Assembly (NCBI GenBank): GCA_020024265.1
Contig: JAHHTW010000006.1
Coordinates: 1-64,000 of the forward strand
DNA length: 64,000 bases
Reading direction: 5' to 3'
Origin: Anaerotignum sp.
Lineage (GTDB): Bacteria; Bacillota; Clostridia; Lachnospirales; Anaerotignaceae
Shown: positions 56,434 to 64,000 of the stretch, one piece after another
Layout of the letters: every line of letters begins with the position of its first letter
Position numbering within the stretch: position 1 is the stretch's first letter
Position numbers and translations under genes: made by a program
Notes under the pieces: generated by a model
Databases searched by the model: none
The model's input: the letters and a program-made list of their open reading frames with translations, nothing else
What the model was told of the DNA's origin: nothing

Positions 56434-58833
56434 TTATTTATCTCTCAGTTGTGCGCCCAGTTCTTTTGCAAGACCGTCCAATATATTCTGCATGGCATCT
56501 GCAACGTCTGTATCCGCCAATGTACGTTCTGCACTGCGGAAGGAAATGGAGTATGCAACCGATTTGCAGCCCTGTTCGATTTGTTCCCCTTGATATACGT
56601 CAAAGAGCTTCACATCTTCCAGATATGCACCGCCGTTTTTGCGAATTTGGTCTGCAATGTCTTTGACTGTCACTTCTTCTTTTACCAGCATTGCAATATC
56701 TCTTGTGATTGCAGGGAATTTGGGCAAAGGCTGATATACATTGACCAGATTGGATGCTGCAATCAATGCATTCATATTCAATACAGCAAGGTATGCCTTT
56801 GTACCGATTTCATAATTCTTTGCTACCGTAGGATGCAGTTCTCCCACATAGCCCACATTGTTTCCATGAATGTTCACTGCTGCGGTACGACCGGGATGCA
56901 TCCAAGGCAATGTACATTCTGTGGTATATTCTGCATTTGCCCCGATACCCAATACACTCATCAAATGTTCCACAACGCCCTTGATGTCATAAAAATCCAT
57001 TTTGCCATACATACCAATGGTCAATGTCGGGATTTCATCCGGCAGCTCTGTCACAGGCAGTGCTTTTGGAATATACACCTTTGCCACTTCAAACAAACCG
57101 GCACTTTCGTTCCTTCTATTATAATTGGTGGAAAGAGCGTTCAAAATACCATGGAAGGATACGGTACGCATCACGCTGAAATCCTCACCCAAAGGATTTG
57201 CAATGGTAACTGTCTGACGCAGCTTGCTGTCCTGATCAATCAGCAGCTTATCAAATACCTTCGGGCTTTCAAAGCTGTATGTCATCGCTTCGCAAAGACC
57301 TTCTGCAACCATCGTATCTTTTACCAATGTGGTAATGTTCTGCGCATATGTCTTTTTTCCTACCGTAGGTGTACCGGCAGCCAGTGTAGGTTCAATTTTG
57401 TCATAGCCATAGAAACGAGCAATTTCTTCTGCGAGATCTGCCTGTGCGCCGAGGTCGGGACGGAATGTGGGTACCACAACTTTATGGTTGACAGGATCTA
57501 CTTCAAGCCCAATGCGTTCAAAAATTTCCTGCATCTGTTTTTCAGAGATGTCTGTACCCAAGAAGCGGTTGATCCAAGCAGGATCATAGGACAATTCCCA
57601 GCTTTCTCTCCGATTGGGATAGTTGTCTACCACACCCGGCACCACTTCCCCGCAACCCAGCAGCTCTACAAGCTGTACGGCACGATTGATGGCATCCAAA
57701 GCCAGATTTGGGTCAAGACCTTTTTCAAATTTGCTGGAAGCATCGGTACGCAGACCAACCTTTTTGGCTGTGATACGCACATTGGAGCCTTCAAAGTTTG
57801 CAGACTCAAACAGCACTGCCTCCGCACTTTCACTGATCATAGAGTTTTCGCCGCCCATGACACCCGCAATGGCAACAGCCTTTTGCGTATCTGCAATCAC
57901 GAGCATGGAGGGATTGAGCTGACGTTCTACACCGTCCAGCGTTACAATGCTTTCGCCTTCGTTTGCATTTCTCACAATAATTTTGCGGTCTTTGATGGTT
58001 TCCACATCAAATGCATGCATGGGCTGACCCATTTCCAGCATAACGTAATTTGTAATGTCCACGATGTTATTGATGGGGCGTACACCTGCTGCACGCAGTC
58101 TTTTACGCATCCAACGAGGGGATGGCTCAATTTTTACATTTTTGATTGCTCTTGCAACATAGCGTGGGCAAAGCGCAGGGTTTTTGATTTCTACAGAAAT
58201 CAAATCTGCAACATTGCCATCCGCTTCTTCCTTGACTTCAATGACAGGAGGCTGGAACGGAATTTGATATGTTGCTGCTGCTTCTCTGGCAATCCCCAAA
58301 ACGCTGAAGCAATCGGGACGGTTGGATGTGATTTCATACTCTACCACATCATCCTGCAAATCCATGATATCTACCACGGACTTTCCCAGCTCTACGGGTT
58401 CGGGAAAAATATAAATACCATACTCAGGCGCTTCGGGGAAGTCATGACGATCACAGCCCAATTCCTCTATGGAGCAGAGCATACCCTCAGATTCCACACC
58501 ACGCAGACTGCCTGTTACGATTTCCTTACCACCTGCAACAACAGAATGATTCAGTGCCACGGGTACATAGTCCCCTTCTTTTACATTGGGGGCACCTGTA
58601 ACAATGGTCAACAGTCTTTCTTGTCCTATATCAATCTGACAAACCACCAGTTTGTCTGCATCAGGGTGCTTTTCAATTGCTTTGATTTGCCCTGTTACAA
58701 TATTTTTCAATTCTCCGCACATTGTTTCTACGCCCTCTACTTTAGAGCCTGTCAATGTGATATCTTCTATAAACTCCTTTACGGGTGCCGTTACGGCTGC
58801 GTATTCCTTTAACCATGACATCGGTACATTCAT
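56434..58833 (-). CDS. pheT: Phenylalanyl-tRNA synthetase beta subunit
   Basis: A 799-residue PheT. In order: an N-terminal MNVPMSWLKEYAAV, an EMAP/tRNA-binding OB domain (about 40-150, VVCQIDIGQERLLTIVTGAPNV in two blocks), B3/B4 editing domain (about 200-400), B5 (about 405-475), the catalytic-like core (about 480-690) and the C-terminal ferredoxin-fold anticodon domain (about 705-799; FPAITRDIAMLVKEEV). AAAGGAG favours ATG 58833 (9 bases) over ATG 58842. It follows pheS in a T-box-controlled operon. Full length. Confidence 0.96.
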   Translation of the reverse strand: MNVPMSWLKEYAAVTAPVKEFIEDITLTGSKVEGVETMCGELKNIVTGQIKAIEKHPDADKLVVCQIDIGQERLLTIVTGAPNVKEGDYVPVALNHSVVAGGKEIVTGSLRGVESEGMLCSIEELGCDRHDFPEAPEYGIYIFPEPVELGKSVVDIMDLQDDVVEYEITSNRPDCFSVLGIAREAAATYQIPFQPPVIEVKEEADGNVADLISVEIKNPALCPRYVARAIKNVKIEPSPRWMRKRLRAAGVRPINNIVDITNYVMLEMGQPMHAFDVETIKDRKIIVRNANEGESIVTLDGVERQLNPSMLVIADTQKAVAIAGVMGGENSMISESAEAVLFESANFEGSNVRITAKKVGLRTDASSKFEKGLDPNLALDAINRAVQLVELLGCGEVVPGVVDNYPNRRESWELSYDPAWINRFLGTDISEKQMQEIFERIGLEVDPVNHKVVVPTFRPDLGAQADLAEEIARFYGYDKIEPTLAAGTPTVGKKTYAQNITTLVKDTMVAEGLCEAMTYSFESPKVFDKLLIDQDSKLRQTVTIANPLGEDFSVMRTVSFHGILNALSTNYNRRNESAGLFEVAKVYIPKALPVTELPDEIPTLTIGMYGKMDFYDIKGVVEHLMSVLGIGANAEYTTECTLPWMHPGRTAAVNIHGNNVGYVGELHPTVAKNYEIGTKAYLAVLNMNALIAASNLVNVYQPLPKFPAITRDIAMLVKEEVTVKDIADQIRKNGGAYLEDVKLFDVYQGEQIEQGCKSVAYSISFRSAERTLADTDVADAMQNILDGLAKELGAQLRDK

Positions 58834-58886
58834 GATTGTCATTCTCCTTTCGATGATCCACTGATACGATACATGCTGATATATGC

Positions 58887-59906
58887 TTAGAACTGTTTCA
58901 AGAATTTCATATCGTTTTCAAAAAGCAAACGCAGGTCTGTAATGCCATAACGCTGCATTGCCACACGTTCCAGACCCATACCGAATGCAAAACCGCTGTA
59001 TTCATTTGGGTCAATACCACTCATTTGCAGTACTTTCGGATGTACCATACCACAGCCAAGCAGTTCAATATATCCTTCGCCCTTACATACACGGCAGCCT
59101 TCTCCGCCACATGCAAAGCAGGTTACATCCATTTCTGCACTGGGTTCTGTAAACGGAAAATGATGTGGACGGAAGCGTACCTTTGTATTCTCACCAAACA
59201 ATTCCTTGGCAAATACAGCCAGTGCGCCCTTTAAGTCCCCCATGGTAATATTCTTATCTATCACCAAACCTTCCAGCTGATGGAACACCGGAGAATGTGT
59301 CGCATCTACTTCATCCGAGCGATATACCGCACCGGGGCATACCATACGGATCGGCAGCTTGCCTTTTTCCATAGAACGCACCTGTACCGGAGAAGTCTGT
59401 GTACGAAGCAGAATATCGCCGTTGATATAGAAGGTATCCTGTTCATCCCTTGCAGGGTGATTTTTTGGAATATTCAGCGCCTCAAAATTATAGTAATCTT
59501 TTTCTATTTCCGGACCTTCTGCGACTTCATACCCCATTCCCATAAAGATATTGCAGATTTCATCAATGACAATACTCATGGGATGTTTATGCCCTTCTGC
59601 ACGCTGTCTGCCGGGCATGGTAACGTCAATCTTTTCTGTTTCCAAACGGTGTGCCAATTCGATTGCATGCAATCTGTTTTTGGCAATTTCCATTGTTTTC
59701 TCCAGATTCTGGCGTACATCGTTTGCCAGCTGTCCAATGACAGGGCGTTCTTGCGCACTCAGCTTGCCCATTTCTTTTAAGATTGCTGTCAGCTCACCCT
59801 TTTTTCCCAGATATTTTACTTTCAACTCGTCAATATCCTTGATTTCCTTCGCTTGCTGAAAAGCTGCCATTGCCTTTTGTTCAATGGTCTTTAATTTTTC
59901 TTTCAT
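58887..59906 (-). CDS. pheS: Phenylalanyl-tRNA synthetase alpha subunit
   Basis: A 339-residue PheS. The N-terminal coiled coil (1-85) is followed by the class II catalytic core with HPMSIVIDEICNIFMGMGYE near 107-126, LRTQTSPVQVRSME near 176-189, VDATHSPVFHQLEGLVID near 207-224 and the motif 3 region GFAFGMGLERVAMQRYGI near 307-324. AAAGGAG lies before ATG 59906; a long upstream extension to 60056 lacks any start and covers the T-box. Promoter at 60192-60219. Confidence 0.97.
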   Translation of the reverse strand: MKEKLKTIEQKAMAAFQQAKEIKDIDELKVKYLGKKGELTAILKEMGKLSAQERPVIGQLANDVRQNLEKTMEIAKNRLHAIELAHRLETEKIDVTMPGRQRAEGHKHPMSIVIDEICNIFMGMGYEVAEGPEIEKDYYNFEALNIPKNHPARDEQDTFYINGDILLRTQTSPVQVRSMEKGKLPIRMVCPGAVYRSDEVDATHSPVFHQLEGLVIDKNITMGDLKGALAVFAKELFGENTKVRFRPHHFPFTEPSAEMDVTCFACGGEGCRVCKGEGYIELLGCGMVHPKVLQMSGIDPNEYSGFAFGMGLERVAMQRYGITDLRLLFENDMKFLKQF

Positions 59907-59929
59907 TTCGATTCTCTCCTTTACCGAAT

Positions 59930-60190
59930 TATGTGCAAAAAAATATCCTTCTTCCCAAAAGGGACGAAGGACTTCCGTGGTACCACCCAAATTCCTGCAT
60001 ACACAGGCACTTTTCCATACGATAACGTGTATGAAACGAGTTTCCCTACTACACAATTCAGGAAACCGGCTCCGGTGGGAACTTCAATAAAATCATCTGA
60101 CCAAAAACGCTTACAGCCGGTGACGTTTTCTCTCTGTGGCGATTTTTTTACCTACTTTTCACCTTCACAGCCATTTGCTGATAATACGTT
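59930..60190 (-). promoter_or_regulatory. T-box leader of pheST (specifier UUC)
   Basis: On the minus strand: AGAGAG (60135-60130) and CGGCTGTAAGCG of Stem I, a GAAGTTCCC specifier region with a TTC (Phe) codon at about 60081-60079, the conserved T-box GGGTGGTACCACGG (59988-59975) and a terminator hairpin TCCTTC/GAAGGA (59972-59947) with a run of seven T (59944-59938). Uncharged tRNA-Phe should stabilise the antiterminator and turn the operon on. Confidence 0.9.
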
Positions 60191-60191
60191 C

Positions 60192-60219
60192 ATTGTACCA
60201 TATCCCAAACGAAAGTCAA
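60192..60219 (-). promoter_or_regulatory. Promoter of the T-box/pheST transcript
   Basis: Minus-strand TTGACT (60219-60214), a 16-base spacer ending TGG, and TACAAT (60197-60192). Confidence 0.7.
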
Positions 60220-60329
60220 GCACTATTCCAGCAATTGTTGCAAAAAATGTACAAAAGACTTTTGGCATCGTTTGCAGGCGTATACGCTTTTGTGCTTCAA
60301 AATCACATAGAAAAATATCATATACGCTT

Positions 60330-60356
60330 TGAGGGCATTTGCATCAAATGCCCTCA
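60330..60356 (-). terminator. Stable hairpin after the cupin gene
   Basis: A perfect 12-bp GC-containing stem (60330-60341 with 60345-60356) and a 3-base loop, but no T-tract. It sits right after the cupin stop; it may terminate weakly or stabilise the 3' end. Confidence 0.45.
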
Positions 60357-60368
60357 ACATGCCGTATG

Positions 60369-60725
60369 TTATGCCTCTTTGATTTGATCCTTCAGCACAA
60401 TCGCAATCATTTCCATATCTTCATCTGTATTGTTTTCCATGGAATGCCATTGTCCCACATCAATCCAACAAACATCCCCGGGGTGTACCGTTGTTTTGGA
60501 ACCGTCATGATCCACGAACGTCGCTTCCCCCTTCAATATTGCATAGGGCTCTGTCGTTCCCACATGCTGATGCCAGCCAATGGAGCTATGGGGTTTCATC
60601 ACCACACGTGCATACAATGTCGCATGCCCCAGCAATTCTTCCTCGCTCAAAAAATGATGTATTTCTATGATGCCCTTGCCACCTTTTAAGCCTTCCACCT
60701 GCACAACACGTTCTTTTTTTACCAT
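60369..60725 (-). CDS. Cupin domain protein
   Basis: A 118-residue single cupin. The conserved motifs are HSSIGWHQHVGTTEPYAILKGEA (two halves, about 46-68, metal ligands His52, His54 and probably Glu59) and HPGDVCWIDVGQWHSMEN (about 81-98, late His94). Such proteins bind Mn, Fe or Zn and act as small isomerases, dioxygenases or sensors; no substrate can be read here. GGAGG precedes ATG 60725. It is 21 bases downstream of the radical SAM gene and likely shares its transcript. Confidence 0.88.
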   Translation of the reverse strand: MVKKERVVQVEGLKGGKGIIEIHHFLSEEELLGHATLYARVVMKPHSSIGWHQHVGTTEPYAILKGEATFVDHDGSKTTVHPGDVCWIDVGQWHSMENNTDEDMEMIAIVLKDQIKEA

Positions 60726-60746
60726 ATTGATTTCCTCCCTTTTCTT

Positions 60747-61667
60747 TTATGACTTTCTCACACCTGACAGGTCAAAGTGTGGTGTGTACTCAGCTGTTGC
60801 GGATGACCGCTTTTGAGCAAATCCATGCCGCAAACCAATATTCAAAAAATATTCCGTCACCTTTTCGTATTCAAATGTTGTCAATCTGCGTGAAAGGTTT
60901 TTATACTCCTTGGCATGGTACATCGGTGTATACTGATTCATCAAAGAAACATATGTATCCTTACCCAAATATTGTAAAATCCAATCCAAAACAGACAAGC
61001 TGTCCCGATAATGCCCCGGAAGCACCAAATGCCTTACAATGATTCCTTTTCGCATCAAGCCCTCTGCATCCAATACATCATCCGGTATTTGTCTGCGCAT
61101 TTCCAATATGGCTGCTGCCGCAATCCGAGCATAATTGGGCGCATGGGAATATGTTTGCGCAAGGGTATCATCCCAATACTTGAAATCAGGTAAATAAATA
61201 TCCACCAGTCCGTCCAGCAAGCGCAGTGCATCCCTTGCTTCATATCCATTGGAATTATAGACCACCGGAACCGAAAGTCCCTGTTTCTTGGCAAGATACA
61301 ATGCTTCTGCCACCTGAGGCACAAAATGCGATGCAGAAACCAGATTGATGTTATGCAAACCTCTTTGCTGCTGCTCCAAAAAAATTTCTGCCAATCGTTC
61401 TATGGAAACCTCCTCGCCGAACTGCTCTTGACTGATTTCATAATTTTGGCAAAATACACAACGCAAATTACAATGTGAAAAAAATATGGTTCCGGAGCCT
61501 TTGCTGCCACTGATGGGAGGTTCTTCCCACTGATGCGCCGAAACCAGAGCGATTTTCGGCTTCAGCGGCGCATGACAAAAACCATACTGCCCTGCCATAC
61601 GGTCAATCCCGCATTTCCGTGGGCAAATCATACAGCTACGCAATTGTTCTATGGTGCTTTGCTCCAT
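60747..61667 (-). CDS. Radical SAM protein, PflX-like
   Basis: A 306-residue radical SAM protein of the PflX/YgiQ-unrelated COG1313-type group (pyruvate formate-lyase activase homologues). An N-terminal Cys cluster (CMICPRKCGIDRMAGQYGFC, about 12-31) precedes the radical SAM motif SHCNLRCVFCQNYEIS near 64-79 (CxxxCxxC). Later segments VYNSNGYEA, VDIYLPDFKYWDD and VRHLVLPGHYRDS are typical. The substrate of this group is unknown. AAAGGAG precedes ATG 61667. Promoter at 61742-61770. Confidence 0.88.
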   Translation of the reverse strand: MEQSTIEQLRSCMICPRKCGIDRMAGQYGFCHAPLKPKIALVSAHQWEEPPISGSKGSGTIFFSHCNLRCVFCQNYEISQEQFGEEVSIERLAEIFLEQQQRGLHNINLVSASHFVPQVAEALYLAKKQGLSVPVVYNSNGYEARDALRLLDGLVDIYLPDFKYWDDTLAQTYSHAPNYARIAAAAILEMRRQIPDDVLDAEGLMRKGIIVRHLVLPGHYRDSLSVLDWILQYLGKDTYVSLMNQYTPMYHAKEYKNLSRRLTTFEYEKVTEYFLNIGLRHGFAQKRSSATAEYTPHFDLSGVRKS

Positions 61668-61741
61668 TTCCCCACACTCCTTTGTTGCGATTTATCTGCT
61701 TTGCTTGGGCTGCTGCCAAACGGCAGATTCCATGTTATTTT

Positions 61742-61770
61742 AACATATCATAATCATATTCTTCTTGCAA
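61742..61770 (-). promoter_or_regulatory. Promoter of the radical SAM-cupin pair
   Basis: Minus-strand TTGCAA (61770-61765), a 17-base spacer and TATGTT (61747-61742). Confidence 0.55.
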
Positions 61771-61854
61771 TAAAAAATTTTTTTCATACCCCCTCCCCGC
61801 CCTGTCATGCTTTGGCATTTCTCCCAGCGTTTGATACTAGCCACAGCTGTTGTC

Positions 61855-61864
61855 CTATGCTACA
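61855..61864 (+). promoter_or_regulatory. Extended -10 upstream of the small zinc-ribbon gene
   Basis: ATGC-TACAAT around 61855-61864; no good -35. About 55 bases ahead of ATG 61918. Confidence 0.35.
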
Positions 61865-61917
61865 ATACAGGCAGGTCGAAAAAAGTCAAACAAAACAATA
61901 TCAGGAGGAGTTCACCC

Positions 61918-62139
61918 ATGCGTATATATACAACAGTGATGCAGGCTGTACAGCAGCCACAGCAAGTTTTCTGTGACTGCTGTGGCAGAGAAATTGACAA
62001 AACAAAAGAGGACTTTCTGCAAATCGAAAAGAGCTGGGGCTATTTTTCCAAACACGATGGAGAAACACATCAGCTGGATATCTGTGAAGATTGTTACATT
62101 GCTTGGACTGCTTCTTTTGCCCATAAACCAACGGGATAA
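61918..62139 (+). CDS. Small protein with paired CxxC motifs
   Basis: A 73-residue protein: AGGAGGAG lies 7 bases before ATG 61918. It has a zinc-ribbon-like pattern: FCDCCGREID near 18-27 and ICEDCYIAW near 55-63, separated by a linker of about 35 residues with SWGYFSKHDGETHQLD. There is no signal peptide. Similar short CDxCG...CExCY proteins occur in Clostridia as uncharacterised proteins (recollection, not searched). It is monocistronic, followed by the hairpin at 62247-62277. Function unknown. Confidence 0.7.
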   Translation: MRIYTTVMQAVQQPQQVFCDCCGREIDKTKEDFLQIEKSWGYFSKHDGETHQLDICEDCYIAWTASFAHKPTG

Positions 62140-62246
62140 CATATACAAACGGCTTCCTTGCGATGCAAAAAACAGTATCCCATTTCATAAAACAAAATAC
62201 CAAAAATCAAATCCTATTCTCTTATAAAAATTTTAATGCCTCTTTT

Positions 62247-62285
62247 GCATGCAGTGTTTCTCAGAAACACTGCATGCGCTGCTTT
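62247..62285 (+). terminator. Strong hairpin, probable terminator
   Basis: A perfect 14-bp stem (62247-62260 with 62264-62277) with a 3-base loop and a T-rich tail interrupted by GCTGC. The rest of the 62140-62360 gap shows nothing else clear. Confidence 0.6.
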
Positions 62286-62364
62286 TCCAGTTTTTCTTCC
62301 AATACGATTTGCTCCAAAAACGCTGTTTTTTTATTTGTGTGTGATATTTTTTTCATATCTGTGC

Positions 62365-62394
62365 TTGTCGTTTTTTTTGTAAATATGGTATACT
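62365..62394 (+). promoter_or_regulatory. Promoter of recJ
   Basis: TTGTCG (62365-62370), an 18-base spacer ending TGG, and TATACT (62389-62394). Confidence 0.65.
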
Positions 62395-62487
62395 GAAAAA
62401 CAGGGCATTTCCCAAAAATGGTACGAGCAAACCACTTGATCAGATTCTTTTGGGAGAAGGCTCTATTCATTGGAAAGGAGCTATGCT

Positions 62488-64000
62488 ATGAAACGTTGGC
62501 ACTTGAAACAAAGCAAAATAGACATCCATGCCATAGCGGCAGATTTGGGGATACAGCGTGCAACTGCTGCCGTATTGGCAAACCGCAATCTCGTTTCCAA
62601 GCAGGATGCACGCCGTTTTATGCTGCCTGATGCAAAGAACCTGATTGATGCAACACAATTAAAGGATATGGAGAAAGCCGTTTCTCTGCTCATGGCTGCC
62701 ATACAAAACGGTACTTCTATTGCCGTATATGGCGATTATGATGTAGATGGTGTCACCAGCTGCTCCATACTCACACGCAGCATTACACGCTGCGGTGGCA
62801 ATGTATGCTATTACGTGCCTCATAGACAGCATGAGGGCTATGGTCTGAATATGCAGGCTGTGAAAAAACTGGCAGAAGATGGGATTGGTCTGCTCTTGAC
62901 TTGTGATAATGGAATTTCTGCCATAAACGAAATCGCTTTGGCAAAGCAAAATCATATGACGGTTGTGGTGCTGGATCACCATGAACCAGGATTTATAGAA
63001 AATGCAAAAAAGGAACGGGTGGATCTTTTGCCCCCTGCCGATGCCATCGTAGACCATAAGCAGCAAGCATGCCACTACCCCTTTCCCTATCTTTGTGCTG
63101 CCGGAATTTCTTATAAATTCGCACTGCTGCTTTTACATCAATTTGGACATTACGATGAACGGCTGGAAAAGGAACTTCTTTGTCTTGCCACATTGGCAAC
63201 GGTATGTGATATCGTAGATCTTCTGGGAGAAAACCGTACATTGGTACAGCTTGGTCTGCGTGAAATACCGCATACTACAAATATTGGTCTGCAAGCATTG
63301 CTCAAAGCCATACAAAAAAATGATATGCCCATTACGGAAACGGATATCGGCTTCCAAATCGGGCCATGTATCAATGCCACAGGCAGACTGGAAAGCGGAC
63401 AGATTGCAGTGGAGCTATTTTGTACGGACAATCCACAAAGAGCTGCAAAAATCGCAGAGCATCTGGTAACACTCAATAACGAGCGCAAAGAACTCACCGA
63501 TCAAGCATCTGCACAAATCATTGCACAGCTGGAACAGCAGAATCAGCCCTTAGACTCTGTACTGGTACTCTTTCAAGAAGATGTACACGAAAGCATTGCA
63601 GGCATTGTTGCAGGACGTATGAAGGACAAGTATTACCACCCTACGATTATGCTGACCGGTGCATCCGAGGGTATCAAAGGCTCTGCACGCAGTATTCCCG
63701 GCTATCATATCTTTGAAGCGCTTTGCTCCTGCAAGGAACTCTTTACACGCTTTGGCGGACATGCCATGGCAGCCGGACTTTCCATGCCAAAGGAAAATAT
63801 TGCACTTTTGCGCAAACGTCTGAATGAAAACTGCCCTTTGACACAGGAAGATATGATCCCCATACTGCGCATCGAACAAATTTTGTCCTTTTCGGAAATT
63901 CATCAAGGTCTTGCCGAAGAACTGCAGCTGCTTGCTCCATTTGGCAAAGAAAATCCAAAGCCAATGTTCGCAACCATACAGATATGGGTCACACGTCTGC
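62488..64000 (+). CDS. recJ: Single-stranded-DNA exonuclease RecJ (partial)
   Basis: The first 504 residues of RecJ; the frame is open to the window end, so the C terminus is missing. The DHH phosphoesterase motifs are YGDYDVDG (81-88, Asp83, Asp85, Asp87), CDNGIS near 139-144, VLDHHEP near 161-167 and VDHK near 190. The DHHA1 domain shows FGGHAMAAGL near 423-432 and the start of the OB domain follows. RecJ degrades ssDNA 5'-3' in recombination and repair. AAAGGAG lies before ATG 62488. Transcribed from 62365-62394. Confidence 0.93.
   Translation, partial: MKRWHLKQSKIDIHAIAADLGIQRATAAVLANRNLVSKQDARRFMLPDAKNLIDATQLKDMEKAVSLLMAAIQNGTSIAVYGDYDVDGVTSCSILTRSITRCGGNVCYYVPHRQHEGYGLNMQAVKKLAEDGIGLLLTCDNGISAINEIALAKQNHMTVVVLDHHEPGFIENAKKERVDLLPPADAIVDHKQQACHYPFPYLCAAGISYKFALLLLHQFGHYDERLEKELLCLATLATVCDIVDLLGENRTLVQLGLREIPHTTNIGLQALLKAIQKNDMPITETDIGFQIGPCINATGRLESGQIAVELFCTDNPQRAAKIAEHLVTLNNERKELTDQASAQIIAQLEQQNQPLDSVLVLFQEDVHESIAGIVAGRMKDKYYHPTIMLTGASEGIKGSARSIPGYHIFEALCSCKELFTRFGGHAMAAGLSMPKENIALLRKRLNENCPLTQEDMIPILRIEQILSFSEIHQGLAEELQLLAPFGKENPKPMFATIQIWVTRL

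Noticed and set aside
56236..58812. An 858-codon open frame on the plus strand
   Set aside because: It is antisense to pheT, has a Cys/His/Phe-rich unnatural composition and no ribosome binding site.
59907..60056. A 50-residue N-terminal extension of PheS
   Set aside because: It covers the T-box terminator and lacks a ribosome binding site; ATG 59906 has AAAGGAG and starts the known family N terminus.
60241..60290. Palindrome GCGTATACGC downstream of the pheS promoter
   Set aside because: It is a short isolated palindrome with no second copy or clear operator position.
1..64000. CRISPR arrays, insertion sequences, prophage and tRNA genes
   Set aside because: I looked for regular direct repeats, transposase motifs, phage modules and cloverleaf-like segments and saw none. 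Only the two dispersed two-hairpin repeats stood out.

Overview
This 64 kb window looks like chromosomal core sequence from an anaerobic, spore-forming member of the Clostridia. I infer a Lachnospirales or Anaerotignum-like relative, but that placement is not proven. The supporting evidence is the low-to-moderate GC, GGAGG-type ribosome binding sites, two small acid-soluble spore protein (SASP) genes with sigma-G-like promoters, a Phe T-box, RemA, RNase Y, flotillin FloA, a Prp-cleaved L27 and typical Firmicute gene order. About 60 genes are supported. I see no prophage, insertion sequence, CRISPR array, tRNA or rRNA gene inside the window. The left edge (1-330) is the tandem promoter and leader region of an rRNA operon transcribed leftward out of the window.

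Layout. 0.4-3.2 kb: a gamma-like SASP, an EcsC-family protein and the nfeD-floA pair (all minus). 3.4-10.1 kb: an SOS-regulated lexA-nadE pair, pepD, an AI-2E family permease, an RseC-like protein and a C_GCAxxG_C_C protein (all plus). 10.3-12.8 kb: an orphan protein with a coiled coil, an alpha/beta SASP, a tiny Cys-rich membrane protein and a four-helix membrane protein. 13-28 kb: a long minus-strand block, yicC-remA-gmk-rpoZ / priA-def-fmt-yugP / rsmB-rlmN-prpC-prkC-rsgA-rpe-thiN. It keeps the classic Bacillus order, but coaBC is absent and a zinc peptidase is inserted. 28.3-34.8 kb: rqcH (plus), an orphan gene, rny, rng, and an M23 peptidase split over two frames. 34.9-39 kb: a two-component system divergent from two lipoprotein genes. 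39.2-48.7 kb: corC-like, ABC-F, lgt, the paired M16 proteins, and obg-rpmA-prp-rplU. 48.7-56.4 kb: a 925-residue TPR protein, recX, a MATE transporter, fba, nth and a Fur-family regulator. 56.4-64 kb: pheST under a T-box, a PflX-like radical SAM protein with a cupin, a small zinc-ribbon protein, and recJ running off the right edge.

How the genes work together. Most are housekeeping genes for translation (pheST, def, fmt, rsmB, rlmN, rsgA, L21, L27, Obg, RqcH, ABC-F), RNA decay (RNase Y, RNase E/G, YicC), replication and repair (PriA, RecJ, Nth, RecX, LexA), and envelope signalling (PrkC/PrpC, the histidine kinase and response regulator, Lgt). The most notable observations are a probable +1 frameshift (programmed or mutational) joining the membrane anchor and catalytic domain of an M23 peptidase, an apparent AUA start codon for RNase Y, a lipoprotein with a thioredoxin-like fold that has lost its CxxC motif, a two-hairpin intergenic repeat with changed but still paired stems, a SASP-like protein with a GPR cleavage motif and a good sigma-G promoter, and a promoter-leader-terminator arrangement in front of the RseC-like gene. 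I did not find a convincing multi-gene defence or novel biosynthetic system. All functional assignments come from reading the sequence and recalling families; no searches were run.
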